The notes below the pieces were generated by a model. It did not search any database and was not told where the DNA came from. It worked only from the letters and a program-made list of their open reading frames with translations. From positions 682,001 through 746,000 of the forward strand of contig NZ_QHKZ01000001.1 in assembly GCF_003194585.1 (NCBI RefSeq): 64,000 nucleotides of DNA. The letters are read 5' to 3'. Source of the DNA: Nocardioides daejeonensis (GTDB lineage Bacteria > Actinomycetota > Actinomycetes > Propionibacteriales > Nocardioidaceae). Of the stretch, positions 1 to 7,068 are shown piece after piece. The first letter of the stretch is position 1. Each line of letters opens with the position of its first letter. The translations under genes and the position numbers were made by a program.

Positions 1-125
1 GCGGTCAGGGCCAGCAGGTGGGGGGCCAGCTCGCTGGTGAGCCAGCCGGCCGCGAAGGAGGGGATTCCCGCTCGCACGCTGCGGGCCGGCCGCAACGCGT
101 TGGCGGTGAGTGCCGCGGTGATCAT
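1..125 (-). CDS. Partial alpha/beta hydrolase (N-terminus only)
   Basis: The N-terminus of a minus-strand gene is cut by the left edge of the window. Reading from an ATG at 125 (or a TTG at 137 in the same frame) gives about 41 residues with no stop, including GWLTSELAPHLLA. From memory this resembles the N-terminus of actinobacterial alpha/beta hydrolases and esterases, in which a short hydrophobic lead precedes the hydrolase fold. The catalytic part lies outside the window, so the family is an inference. The gene is divergent from the WS/DGAT gene and may share the intergenic KstR-like box. Confidence 0.5.
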   Translation of the reverse strand, partial: MITAALTANALRPARSVRAGIPSFAAGWLTSELAPHLLALT

Positions 126-221
126 CTGTCGACGCAAGTAACCCACGGTCGAGACCCTATCCGTCAGTCGGTGATGGCCGGCATCGTCACGAGCGGTGCC
201 GCTGATTGCAGACAACAAATA

Positions 222-235
222 TAGAACACGTTCTA
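222..235. promoter_or_regulatory. KstR-type operator upstream of WS/DGAT
   Basis: The sequence TAGAACACGTTCTA is a perfect inverted repeat (TAGAAC-AC-GTTCTA). It matches the published KstR consensus TnnAACnnGTTnnA, which controls cholesterol catabolism genes in mycobacteria and rhodococci. It ends 21 nt before the WS/DGAT start codon and lies between two divergent genes. An identical 14-mer recurs at 16660-16673. Confidence 0.8.
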
Positions 236-256
236 GATTTATCGTACGATGTTGCC

Positions 257-1648
257 ATGGATCGCCTGAGTGGACTGGACGCGAGCTTCCTCTACCTGGA
301 GACGCCGGAGCAGCTGATGCACGTGTGCGCGGCGCTCGTGCTGGACCCGACGACCATGCCCGGGGGCTACAGCTTCGAGTCGATGCAGCGGCTCATCGCC
401 GAGCGCGTGGCAGACGTGCCCTTCTTCCGGCGCAAGATCAAGCGGGTGCCGCTCCGGCTCGACCATCCGGTCTGGGTCGACGACGAGCACTTCGAGGTGC
501 ACCGGCACGTGCACCGGATGGCGCTGCCGGCCCCCGGCGGCTACCGCGAGCTCGTCGAGCTGGCCGGTCATCTGGCCAGCCAGCCCCTGGACCGCAGTCG
601 TCCGCTCTGGCAGATGTACGTCATCGAAGGCTTCGAGGACGACAAGGTCGTCGTCTTCTCGAAGATGCACCACGCGACCGTCGACGGCGTCTCCGGCGCG
701 AACCTGATCTCGCACCTGTGCAGCCTCGAGGCCGACGCGCCGCCGCTGGCACTCGGAGGCGGCGGCGAGATCGCCCGCCGGCCCGGCGACCTGGAGCTGG
801 TCGGCCGCGCGGTCGTGAGCACCCTGGCGAAGCCGGTCCAGGTGGTGAAGCTGCTCGCACCCACCAGCCAGCTGATCACGCGAAGCGTGGGCCGTGCGCG
901 CAGCGGCACCGCGATGGCGGCGCCGTTCACCGCGCCGCGCACCTCCTTCAACGGCACGATCACCGGACACCGCACGATCGGGTACGCCGACATGTCGCTG
1001 GCCGACGTCAAGGCGATCAAGCAGGCCACTGGGACGACGGTCAACGACGTGGTGCTGACGGTGGCCGGCGGTGCCCTGCGCAGTTACCTGCAGGAGCGCG
1101 GCGAGCTGCCGGAGAGCACGCTGACGGCCACCGTCCCGGTCTCGGTGCGTGACCACTCCGCGCGGGCCGGCGGCGCCAACAAGGTCTCGGCCCTCTTCGC
1201 CAAGCTCGGTACCGACATCGCCGATCCGGTCGAGCGGTTGACGATGATGTCGGCGGCCAACAAGCACGCCAAGGAGCATCACCAGGCGATCAGCGCAGAC
1301 ACCCTCCAGGACTGGGCCCAGTTCGCAGCACCGCGCACGTTCGGCCTGGCAGTGCGGGCGTACGCCGGATTCCGACTCGCCGACCGGCATCCGGTGGTGC
1401 ACAACCTGGTCATCTCGAACGTGCCGGGCCCGCCCGTCCCGCTCTACTTCGCGGGCGCTCGGATCGATGCCCTCTACCCGCTGGGTCCGGTCTTCCACGG
1501 CGCGGGCATCAACATCACCGTGATGTCGCACGCGGGTGACATCAACGTGGGGATCATGGCGTGCCGCGAGTCGATGCCCGATGTCGACGACCTGGTCGAC
1601 CGGTTCCCGACGCAGCTCGAGGAGCTCCGTCGGCTGACGGTCGGCTGA
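257..1648 (+). CDS. Wax ester synthase / diacylglycerol acyltransferase (WS/DGAT)
   Basis: This 463-aa protein is a bifunctional acyltransferase that esterifies diacylglycerol or fatty alcohols with acyl-CoA, forming storage triacylglycerol or wax esters at the membrane surface. The catalytic HHxxxDG motif is at residues 138-144 (HHATVDG), preceded by PLDRSRPLW, and the family's ND motif appears as TVNDVVL. The ATG at 257 starts the typical MDRLSGLDASF N-terminus. An in-frame ATG 17 codons upstream lies almost against the operator and adds residues unlike the family. The perfect KstR-like box just upstream suggests that lipid storage is induced when sterol-derived CoA thioesters accumulate. 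The length is normal for the family. Confidence 0.93.
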   Translation: MDRLSGLDASFLYLETPEQLMHVCAALVLDPTTMPGGYSFESMQRLIAERVADVPFFRRKIKRVPLRLDHPVWVDDEHFEVHRHVHRMALPAPGGYRELVELAGHLASQPLDRSRPLWQMYVIEGFEDDKVVVFSKMHHATVDGVSGANLISHLCSLEADAPPLALGGGGEIARRPGDLELVGRAVVSTLAKPVQVVKLLAPTSQLITRSVGRARSGTAMAAPFTAPRTSFNGTITGHRTIGYADMSLADVKAIKQATGTTVNDVVLTVAGGALRSYLQERGELPESTLTATVPVSVRDHSARAGGANKVSALFAKLGTDIADPVERLTMMSAANKHAKEHHQAISADTLQDWAQFAAPRTFGLAVRAYAGFRLADRHPVVHNLVISNVPGPPVPLYFAGARIDALYPLGPVFHGAGINITVMSHAGDINVGIMACRESMPDVDDLVDRFPTQLEELRRLTVG

Positions 1649-1716
1649 CCCGGCTCGTCCCCGCAGGCACCCGCCTCCGCAGGCACGCTCTGGCGCGGCT
1701 GGGGCGGCGCGGCTGC

Positions 1717-2586
1717 TCAGCTCCGGGCGCGGGCGTGCACCGTGTGCACGGCCTGGGCGAAGGCCGGTACGAACCGCTCCGCCTCGCGCACCACCGCGGC
1801 ATGACCTGCGGCGATCTCGTGGACGGTAGCTCCGGGGATGCGGCGTGCGAGAGCGATCTGGCGGTGGGGTGGGATGACCTTGTCGTGCAGCGTGACCACC
1901 ACCGCGGTCGGCACGTCGACCCGGCCCAGCCAGGGCCGAGAGTGGTGGCGACCTAGTGCTGCGACGGCTTGACCGACCGCCAGCGGGGAGGTCGCGCGCA
2001 TCTCGGCCAGGGCCCAGGTGTGCAGGTCGGCGGTGGGGGTCTCCTCGGTCGGCGGCAGAGCAGGGCCGCGGAGCGGCAGGGACCGCAGGCTGCGCATCGT
2101 CGCTCCGGTCGCCTGGTGGAAGATGCGCTCCCGAGCCGTCGTCATGAACCGATCGGTGGTGGCGCCGAGCACCAGGCCACGCACGCGCTGTGGGTGCTGC
2201 CGCCAGACCCGCTGCGCGACGATCGAGCCCATCGAGTAGCCGCCGATGACGGCCTGCTCGAGTCCGAGGGTGTCCAGCAGGGCCGCCACGTCGTCGGCGC
2301 AGTCCTCCAGGGTGAACGGCCTCGTAGTGATGCCTCGGCCGTGACAGCGCTGGTCCAGCGTGATCACCCGGTAACGTGCCGCCAACGTCGGGATCGACGG
2401 GTACCAGGTGAGCAGCCCGGTGGTGGCCAGGGCATGCAGGAGGACCACCGCAGGCGCCTCGGGAGTGGGGCCTGGCGTGTCGGTGATCCAGGTCGCGCCG
2501 CCACGGCCCGGCAGGTCCAGCATCCGGCCGGCGGGCAACGGAGCCCACGGCAGGTGCACCCGACGGACCAGATCCATGGCGGACAT
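1717..2586 (-). CDS. Alpha/beta hydrolase
   Basis: This 289-aa alpha/beta hydrolase has no signal peptide and is probably cytoplasmic. Visible elements are a strand followed by VVLLHALATTG (oxyanion region), the nucleophile elbow GYSMGS with Ser118, an acidic residue in HDKVIPP, and the catalytic His in AAGHAAVV near the C-terminus. The DQRCHGRG segment after the third strand is typical of esterases, lactonases and C-C hydrolases, so the substrate is unknown. It is convergent with WS/DGAT, and sbcC ends 67 bp upstream on the same strand. A degenerate KstR-like box lies 42 bp upstream of the start. An internal ATG four codons in (2577) is an alternative start. Confidence 0.85.
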   Translation of the reverse strand: MSAMDLVRRVHLPWAPLPAGRMLDLPGRGGATWITDTPGPTPEAPAVVLLHALATTGLLTWYPSIPTLAARYRVITLDQRCHGRGITTRPFTLEDCADDVAALLDTLGLEQAVIGGYSMGSIVAQRVWRQHPQRVRGLVLGATTDRFMTTARERIFHQATGATMRSLRSLPLRGPALPPTEETPTADLHTWALAEMRATSPLAVGQAVAALGRHHSRPWLGRVDVPTAVVVTLHDKVIPPHRQIALARRIPGATVHEIAAGHAAVVREAERFVPAFAQAVHTVHARARS

Positions 2587-2628
2587 CGCGACTCCTGTTC
2601 GACGGCAGGCACCTCGAGCCCACCTTGC

Positions 2629-2642
2629 TAGAACAGGTTACA
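2629..2642. promoter_or_regulatory. Degenerate KstR-like box upstream of the alpha/beta hydrolase
   Basis: The sequence TAGAACAGGTTACA fits TnnAACnnGTTnnA but is not a perfect palindrome, unlike the copies at 222 and 16660. It lies in the 67-bp gap between sbcC and the hydrolase gene, where that gene's promoter would be. Its position supports function; its imperfect dyad argues for a weak site or chance. Confidence 0.45.
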
Positions 2643-2653
2643 GTTCTGCGCGA

Positions 2654-5600
2654 TCAGCGAGGCGCGTGGTGTCGGATGCGCAGGCTGGAGCCACGTGGAT
2701 CCTTGGTGACGAGCAGCTGGGTGGGGATCCGGGAGCGCATCTCGGCCACATGGCTGACCACGCCGACGACCCGTCCGCCCTCACGGAGCTCGTCGAGCGT
2801 GTCGAGGACGTCATCGAGTGTCTCGGAGTCGAGCGACCCGAACCCCTCGTCGACGAAGAGGGTGTCGAGCGAGGAGCCACCTGCCTCGGCCGTGACGACG
2901 TCGGCGAGGCCGAGAGCGAGCGCGAGGGAGACGACGAAGGTCTCGCCGCCGCTCAGCGTCGCGGGCTCCCGTGACTCTCCGGTCCACGCGTCGAGCACGG
3001 CAAGGCTGAGCCCACCTCGGGTCTCTCGGCTGCCGCGACGGTCCGTGTGCACCAATGCGTAGCGGCTGCCGGTCATCCGGTGCAGGCGCTCATTGGCCGC
3101 ATCGACGACCTGGGTCAGGCGCCAGGCGAGGACGTAACCCGAGAGCCGCATCTTGAGCACGTTGTCGACCGACTTGCCCTCGACGAAGGCAGCCAGGTCG
3201 GCAGCCAAACGGTGCCGCTCATGCGCTGGCTGCCAGACCGCCAGAGCCTCCTTCACCTCGTCGGCAAGAGCGCGCAACCGGGCCGCCCGGCGCCGGGCGG
3301 CATCGGCCCTGCCGGCCGCCGCCGTCAGCTCCGCCTCTGCGGCCGTCGCGACGCGCTCCAGCTCCGCCAGGTCTGCCGGTGGTGCATCGAGCGCGGCTGC
3401 GACCTCGGCCTCCTCCAGCGTCGCGCGCGCCAGCAGCTCCAACCTGTCCTCCTCGGCGAGGCGAGCCTGGAGCTTTGCGACGGTCTCAGGGTCGAGCGCG
3501 CTCCCGAGCCCTTCTTCGATGTCGACGAACGCGGAGTCGGCGAGGCGGGCTGCCAGCTCTGCCTCGGCGGCGGCCAGGGCGAGGCGCGTCGGGGCGAGCT
3601 CGGCCAGTGCCGTGCTGACTTCGGTGAGCGCCTCCTCGGTGGAGGCGACGGCCTGCTGGAGCGTGTCGAGGTCGGGTGCGGCGTACTCCTGCAGGAGGGC
3701 GGCGACGTGCGTGCCCGCCTCCTCGATCGTCTCGACGAGCAGCGCGCGCCGCGCCTCCAGCGACGCCAGCTCGCTGCGCAGGGAGCCGGCCTCGTCGTTG
3801 AGCTGTCGCTCACGCTCTCGCAGGCACTCGAGCGAGCGGGTCAGCTCCGGTTCGCGGGCTGCCAGTGCCTGCGCCGTACGCCGCCTCTCGTCAAGGGCCA
3901 CCAGCTCGGCGTCGAGCGTCGCGAGGTCGCGGTCGCCCACGGTCGCACGGAGCGCCGTGACCTCCTCAGCCAGCGCGCGCTCCTCCTCACGGGCGCTGGT
4001 CTGGGCGAACTCGAGATCGGTGAGCCGGGCGCGTGCGGCCCGCTCGTCGGCCGCCGTCACGCTCCCGGTGAGCGACGTCGCGGGCGCGGGGTGGTGGTCG
4101 GAGCCGCAGACCGGGCAGTGCGCACCCACGGCGAGTCCGGCTGCGAGCTCGGCTGCCATGCCGTTGATCCGCTGCTCGCGTAGATCGAGCCACACCTCAC
4201 GTGCTTGCTGGACCTCGTCGGTCGCCGCCGCGACGGCGGCGCGGGCGGCGATCAGCAGGCCGTCCCGCTCCCGCAGCCGCTGAGCAGCGTCGACGGCTGC
4301 CTCCAGGCGCGGCCGGGCATCGGTCAGGAGCGCATGCTCCCGGCGGGCGTCGGTCGCGGTGGTGAGCTCGCTCTCCGCTTCAACGAGCGACTGCGGCAGC
4401 GTCTCGAGCGCGACCGTGATCTCGTCGTTGCGGGAGCCGAGCGTTGCAAGGCGGCTGTCGAGACCGCGGACCTCCTCCTCGGCACGCTGACGGCGCTGGG
4501 CCGCGGGGCGCACGGTGCCCAGTCGGCCCGCCACCGTGTTGAGTCGTTCGCGCTGCCGGTCGAGGTGACTGCGCAGCTGCTCCTCGTCGGTGTCGGCCGA
4601 CGGGCCCGTGCCCCACCCGGGGCCGAGTGCGCTGCTCGCGACAGCGAGTCGCTCCCAGGCACGGCTGCTCCGTTCCGCCGCCGCTGCTGCCGTGCGAGTG
4701 TGGTCGAGCAGCAGCCGATGGAGCGGGAGCAGCGGTGCCGCTCGCCCGGCGGCTGAGAGCCGGGACTGGTCCTGCGCTCGACGCTCGTCGGCGAGCGCCA
4801 GCCTGCCCAGCTGCTGCTGTGCCTCCCGGCCCCGGAGCCGGGCGGCGTGTGTCTCGCGTGCCGCGCGCCACTCCAGGCCGCTCTGCTGCGCGGTCGTCCG
4901 GGCCGCCCGTGCCGCGACCTCGGTGTCGGCGGCGATCTGCTCGGAGAGCGTGAGGAGCTCCGTGGTGTGCTCCCGGAGGCGCTGAGCACCCTCCGAGCCG
5001 TCGAGGACGGGGTCGAGAGGCACCTCGCGGGTCAGCCCGTCGGCTGCCTCCCCGAACCGGCTGAGCAGGTGGGCAACTCGGTCGGCGAGCTGCTGCGCGT
5101 TGCGTCCCGCCTCGCGCGCATGCTCGCGCAGCCAGCGCTCGATCTCCTCGAAGTGACCTGTGGCGAAGAGCTGCTGGAGCAGGTGGTGGCGCTCCTCGGA
5201 GCGGGCCCGCAGGAACCCCTGAAACTCGCCTTGTGGGAGCAGCGCGACCTGGCAGAACTGGCCCATCGTCATGCCGAGCAGGCCGGTGACGAGGTGGCCG
5301 GTCTCGTCGAGGCGGGTCGAGAGTGGGTGCCAGGAGTCGCCGCGCCGCTCCTCGCAGACCACCTTGGCCTGCTCGGTGGTCAGCCCCGCACCCCGCCGCT
5401 TGGGTCGCTGCCACAGCGGGGAGCGGGTGAAGCGGAACCGCCTTCCGGCAAGGGTCACCTCCAGCCGGACCCGCGGCGCCAGGTCAGCCGGCGCGGAGTC
5501 GCAGCGCAGGCGCTTGGCGGCGCCCCGGTCGCCGGGCACGTCGCCGTAGAGCGCGAAGCAGACGGCGTCGAGCACGGAGGTCTTGCCCGCACCGGTTGGG

Positions 5601-5704
5601 CCGGCGAGCAGGAACAGGCCCGCTTCGGAGAGCTCGTCGAAGTCGACCTCTACCGGCTCGGGGAACGGACCGAACGCCTGGATCTCCAGATGGTGCAGGC
5701 GCAT
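2654..5704 (-). CDS. sbcC: Exonuclease SbcC (SMC-like ATPase subunit)
   Basis: This is the large ATPase subunit of the SbcCD nuclease, which opens and degrades hairpins and DNA ends at stalled forks. The 1016-aa protein has an N-terminal Walker A (GPTGAGKTS, about residues 34-42). Long coiled-coil arms rich in Glu, Ala, Leu and Arg are interrupted near residue 528 by the zinc hook CPVC. A C-terminal ABC signature (LSGGETFVVS) and Walker B (DTLFVDEGFGSLD) follow. I start it at the ATG at 5704, because MRLHHLEIQAFGPF is the canonical N-terminus, although the frame stays open further upstream. Its start shares one base with the sbcD stop, so the two are translationally coupled. Confidence 0.95.
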   Translation of the reverse strand: MRLHHLEIQAFGPFPEPVEVDFDELSEAGLFLLAGPTGAGKTSVLDAVCFALYGDVPGDRGAAKRLRCDSAPADLAPRVRLEVTLAGRRFRFTRSPLWQRPKRRGAGLTTEQAKVVCEERRGDSWHPLSTRLDETGHLVTGLLGMTMGQFCQVALLPQGEFQGFLRARSEERHHLLQQLFATGHFEEIERWLREHAREAGRNAQQLADRVAHLLSRFGEAADGLTREVPLDPVLDGSEGAQRLREHTTELLTLSEQIAADTEVAARAARTTAQQSGLEWRAARETHAARLRGREAQQQLGRLALADERRAQDQSRLSAAGRAAPLLPLHRLLLDHTRTAAAAAERSSRAWERLAVASSALGPGWGTGPSADTDEEQLRSHLDRQRERLNTVAGRLGTVRPAAQRRQRAEEEVRGLDSRLATLGSRNDEITVALETLPQSLVEAESELTTATDARREHALLTDARPRLEAAVDAAQRLRERDGLLIAARAAVAAATDEVQQAREVWLDLREQRINGMAAELAAGLAVGAHCPVCGSDHHPAPATSLTGSVTAADERAARARLTDLEFAQTSAREEERALAEEVTALRATVGDRDLATLDAELVALDERRRTAQALAAREPELTRSLECLRERERQLNDEAGSLRSELASLEARRALLVETIEEAGTHVAALLQEYAAPDLDTLQQAVASTEEALTEVSTALAELAPTRLALAAAEAELAARLADSAFVDIEEGLGSALDPETVAKLQARLAEEDRLELLARATLEEAEVAAALDAPPADLAELERVATAAEAELTAAAGRADAARRRAARLRALADEVKEALAVWQPAHERHRLAADLAAFVEGKSVDNVLKMRLSGYVLAWRLTQVVDAANERLHRMTGSRYALVHTDRRGSRETRGGLSLAVLDAWTGESREPATLSGGETFVVSLALALGLADVVTAEAGGSSLDTLFVDEGFGSLDSETLDDVLDTLDELREGGRVVGVVSHVAEMRSRIPTQLLVTKDPRGSSLRIRHHAPR

Positions 5705-6870
5705 CAGCCGACCTCGCGATCGAGGTCGCGGTCGGGCTGGCAGGAGTCGCAGGCATCGAGGAGGAGCGCGGCCTCGGCGTCCGTAGCCGCGCTGCCTCGG
5801 ACCTCGGCGACGAAGTCGAGCGCGATCGCGTGGTCGCTGCGGCCCGCAGCCGGTTGGGCCACCGGCAGCTGAGGCCCACCCGAGTGCGGAGCGAAGCCGA
5901 GCTGAAGCACGTGGGGGAATCGCTCGCGGAGCTGATCCATCGCACGCAGCGGGCGGACGGCGTCGGTCAGCGTCACCTGCAGCCAGCACGCCTCCTGAGG
6001 CTCGTGCTCCGGAGCCAGGAGCAGGTCGGCGAGATTGCCACTGATCCGCGCTAGAGGGCGAGGCACCGGTGCCGGGATGAACGTCGCCGAGGTGAGCCCG
6101 CCGGGCCCCAGGTCGACCAGCCACGAGCCCTTCACGTGATCGGTCTCGGAGAAGGAGTAGGCGAGTGGCGAGCCCGAGTAGCGGATCGTCTCGGTGAGGG
6201 TGTGCCGTCCGTGCAGGTGACCCAGTGCGGTGTAGTCGATGCCCTCGAAGAGCGAGGTCGGCACCCGGCTCACGCCTCCCACGCTGATGTCGCGTTCGGA
6301 GTCGCTGACCTGGACCGGCGTCGTACCGGAGACGAAGGCGTGGGCGAGGACGACCGAGCGGGTGCCGGAGGGGCGGCCGGACAGGTCGGCGCGAACCCGT
6401 CGCATCGCCTCGCCCAGGGCCGCTGCGTGGCCGCGGTCGGTCAGCCCCCACGGCTCGCGCACCAGGTCGGGGTCGAGATAGGGGAGGGCGTGCACCGCGA
6501 CCGGCCCATGCCGGTCCTCCAGGAGCACTGGCTCTCCGACCCGGGAGGCGCGGGTGCGGATATGCACGCCCGCGGCGTCGATCAGGTCGTCGGCGAAGCC
6601 GAGCCGATGGGCCGAGTCGTGATTGCCGCTGCTGACCACGACACGGGCCGGTGAGGAGGCGAGCCGTGCGAACGTCTCGGAGGCGAGCCGGACGGCGTCG
6701 ACGGGCGGCAGTGCGCGGTCGTAGACGTCACCGGCGACGACCACCAGGTCGACCTGCTCCTCCGCGACCACGCTGAGCAGATGGTCGAGGTACGCCGCCT
6801 GGTGGCCAAGCATGTCGACACGGTGGAAAGACCGCCCTAGATGCCAGTCGGAGGTGTGGAGGATGCGCAC
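5704..6870 (-). CDS. sbcD: Exonuclease SbcD (metallophosphoesterase nuclease subunit)
   Basis: This is the nuclease subunit that pairs with SbcC. The 388-aa calcineurin-like phosphoesterase carries the metal-binding motifs DWHLGR (residues 8-13), GDVYDR, GNHDS and, towards the end of the catalytic domain, LGHLHGRH. The MRILHTSDWHLG start is canonical. It lies upstream of sbcC in the same operon, with stop and start sharing one nucleotide. The leader is unusual: a 22-bp tandem array fills most of the 197 bp between pepN and sbcD. Confidence 0.95.
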   Translation of the reverse strand: MRILHTSDWHLGRSFHRVDMLGHQAAYLDHLLSVVAEEQVDLVVVAGDVYDRALPPVDAVRLASETFARLASSPARVVVSSGNHDSAHRLGFADDLIDAAGVHIRTRASRVGEPVLLEDRHGPVAVHALPYLDPDLVREPWGLTDRGHAAALGEAMRRVRADLSGRPSGTRSVVLAHAFVSGTTPVQVSDSERDISVGGVSRVPTSLFEGIDYTALGHLHGRHTLTETIRYSGSPLAYSFSETDHVKGSWLVDLGPGGLTSATFIPAPVPRPLARISGNLADLLLAPEHEPQEACWLQVTLTDAVRPLRAMDQLRERFPHVLQLGFAPHSGGPQLPVAQPAAGRSDHAIALDFVAEVRGSAATDAEAALLLDACDSCQPDRDLDREVG

Positions 6871-6942
6871 AGGACGAACCTAGGGAAGGGGCCCGACACA
6901 ATCGGGCACCCACGCCGGGACGACGTACCTGGGCCCGTATTT

Positions 6943-7068
6943 GCGCGCACTCGACACCGCATTCGCGCGCACTCGACACCGCATTCGCGCGCACTCGACA
7001 CCGCATTCGCGCGCACTCGACACCGCATTCGCGCGCACTCGACGCGGCATTTGCGCGCACTCGACGTT
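6943..7068. repeat. 22-bp tandem repeat array between pepN and sbcD
   Basis: There are five full copies and one partial copy of a 22-bp unit, GCGCGCACTCGACACCGC followed by ATTC, at 6943, 6965, 6987, 7009, 7031 and 7053 (partial). Copies 1 to 4 are identical. Copy 5 carries ACGCGG in place of ACACCG and ends ATTT. Both outer edges read ATTTGCGCGCACTCGAC, whereas inner junctions read ATTCGCGCGC. The array abuts the pepN stop codon and lies in the presumed sbcD leader. The period is close to two helical turns. It is not CRISPR-like because there are no spacers. Confidence 0.95.

Noticed and set aside
239..2623. A 794-codon open frame on the minus strand spanning WS/DGAT and the hydrolase
   Set aside because: Its product is low-complexity Arg/Pro/Gly with no family motifs. 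It is the antisense frame of a WS/DGAT gene with intact motifs and overlaps the real hydrolase.
5705..6451. N-terminal extension of sbcC to 1265 codons
   Set aside because: The extension overlaps sbcD in another frame and is Arg-rich. The canonical SbcC start MRLHHLEIQAFGPF lies at 5704, sharing one base with the sbcD stop.
6943..7068. CRISPR array
   Set aside because: The units are directly contiguous 22-mers with no spacers and no cas genes nearby.
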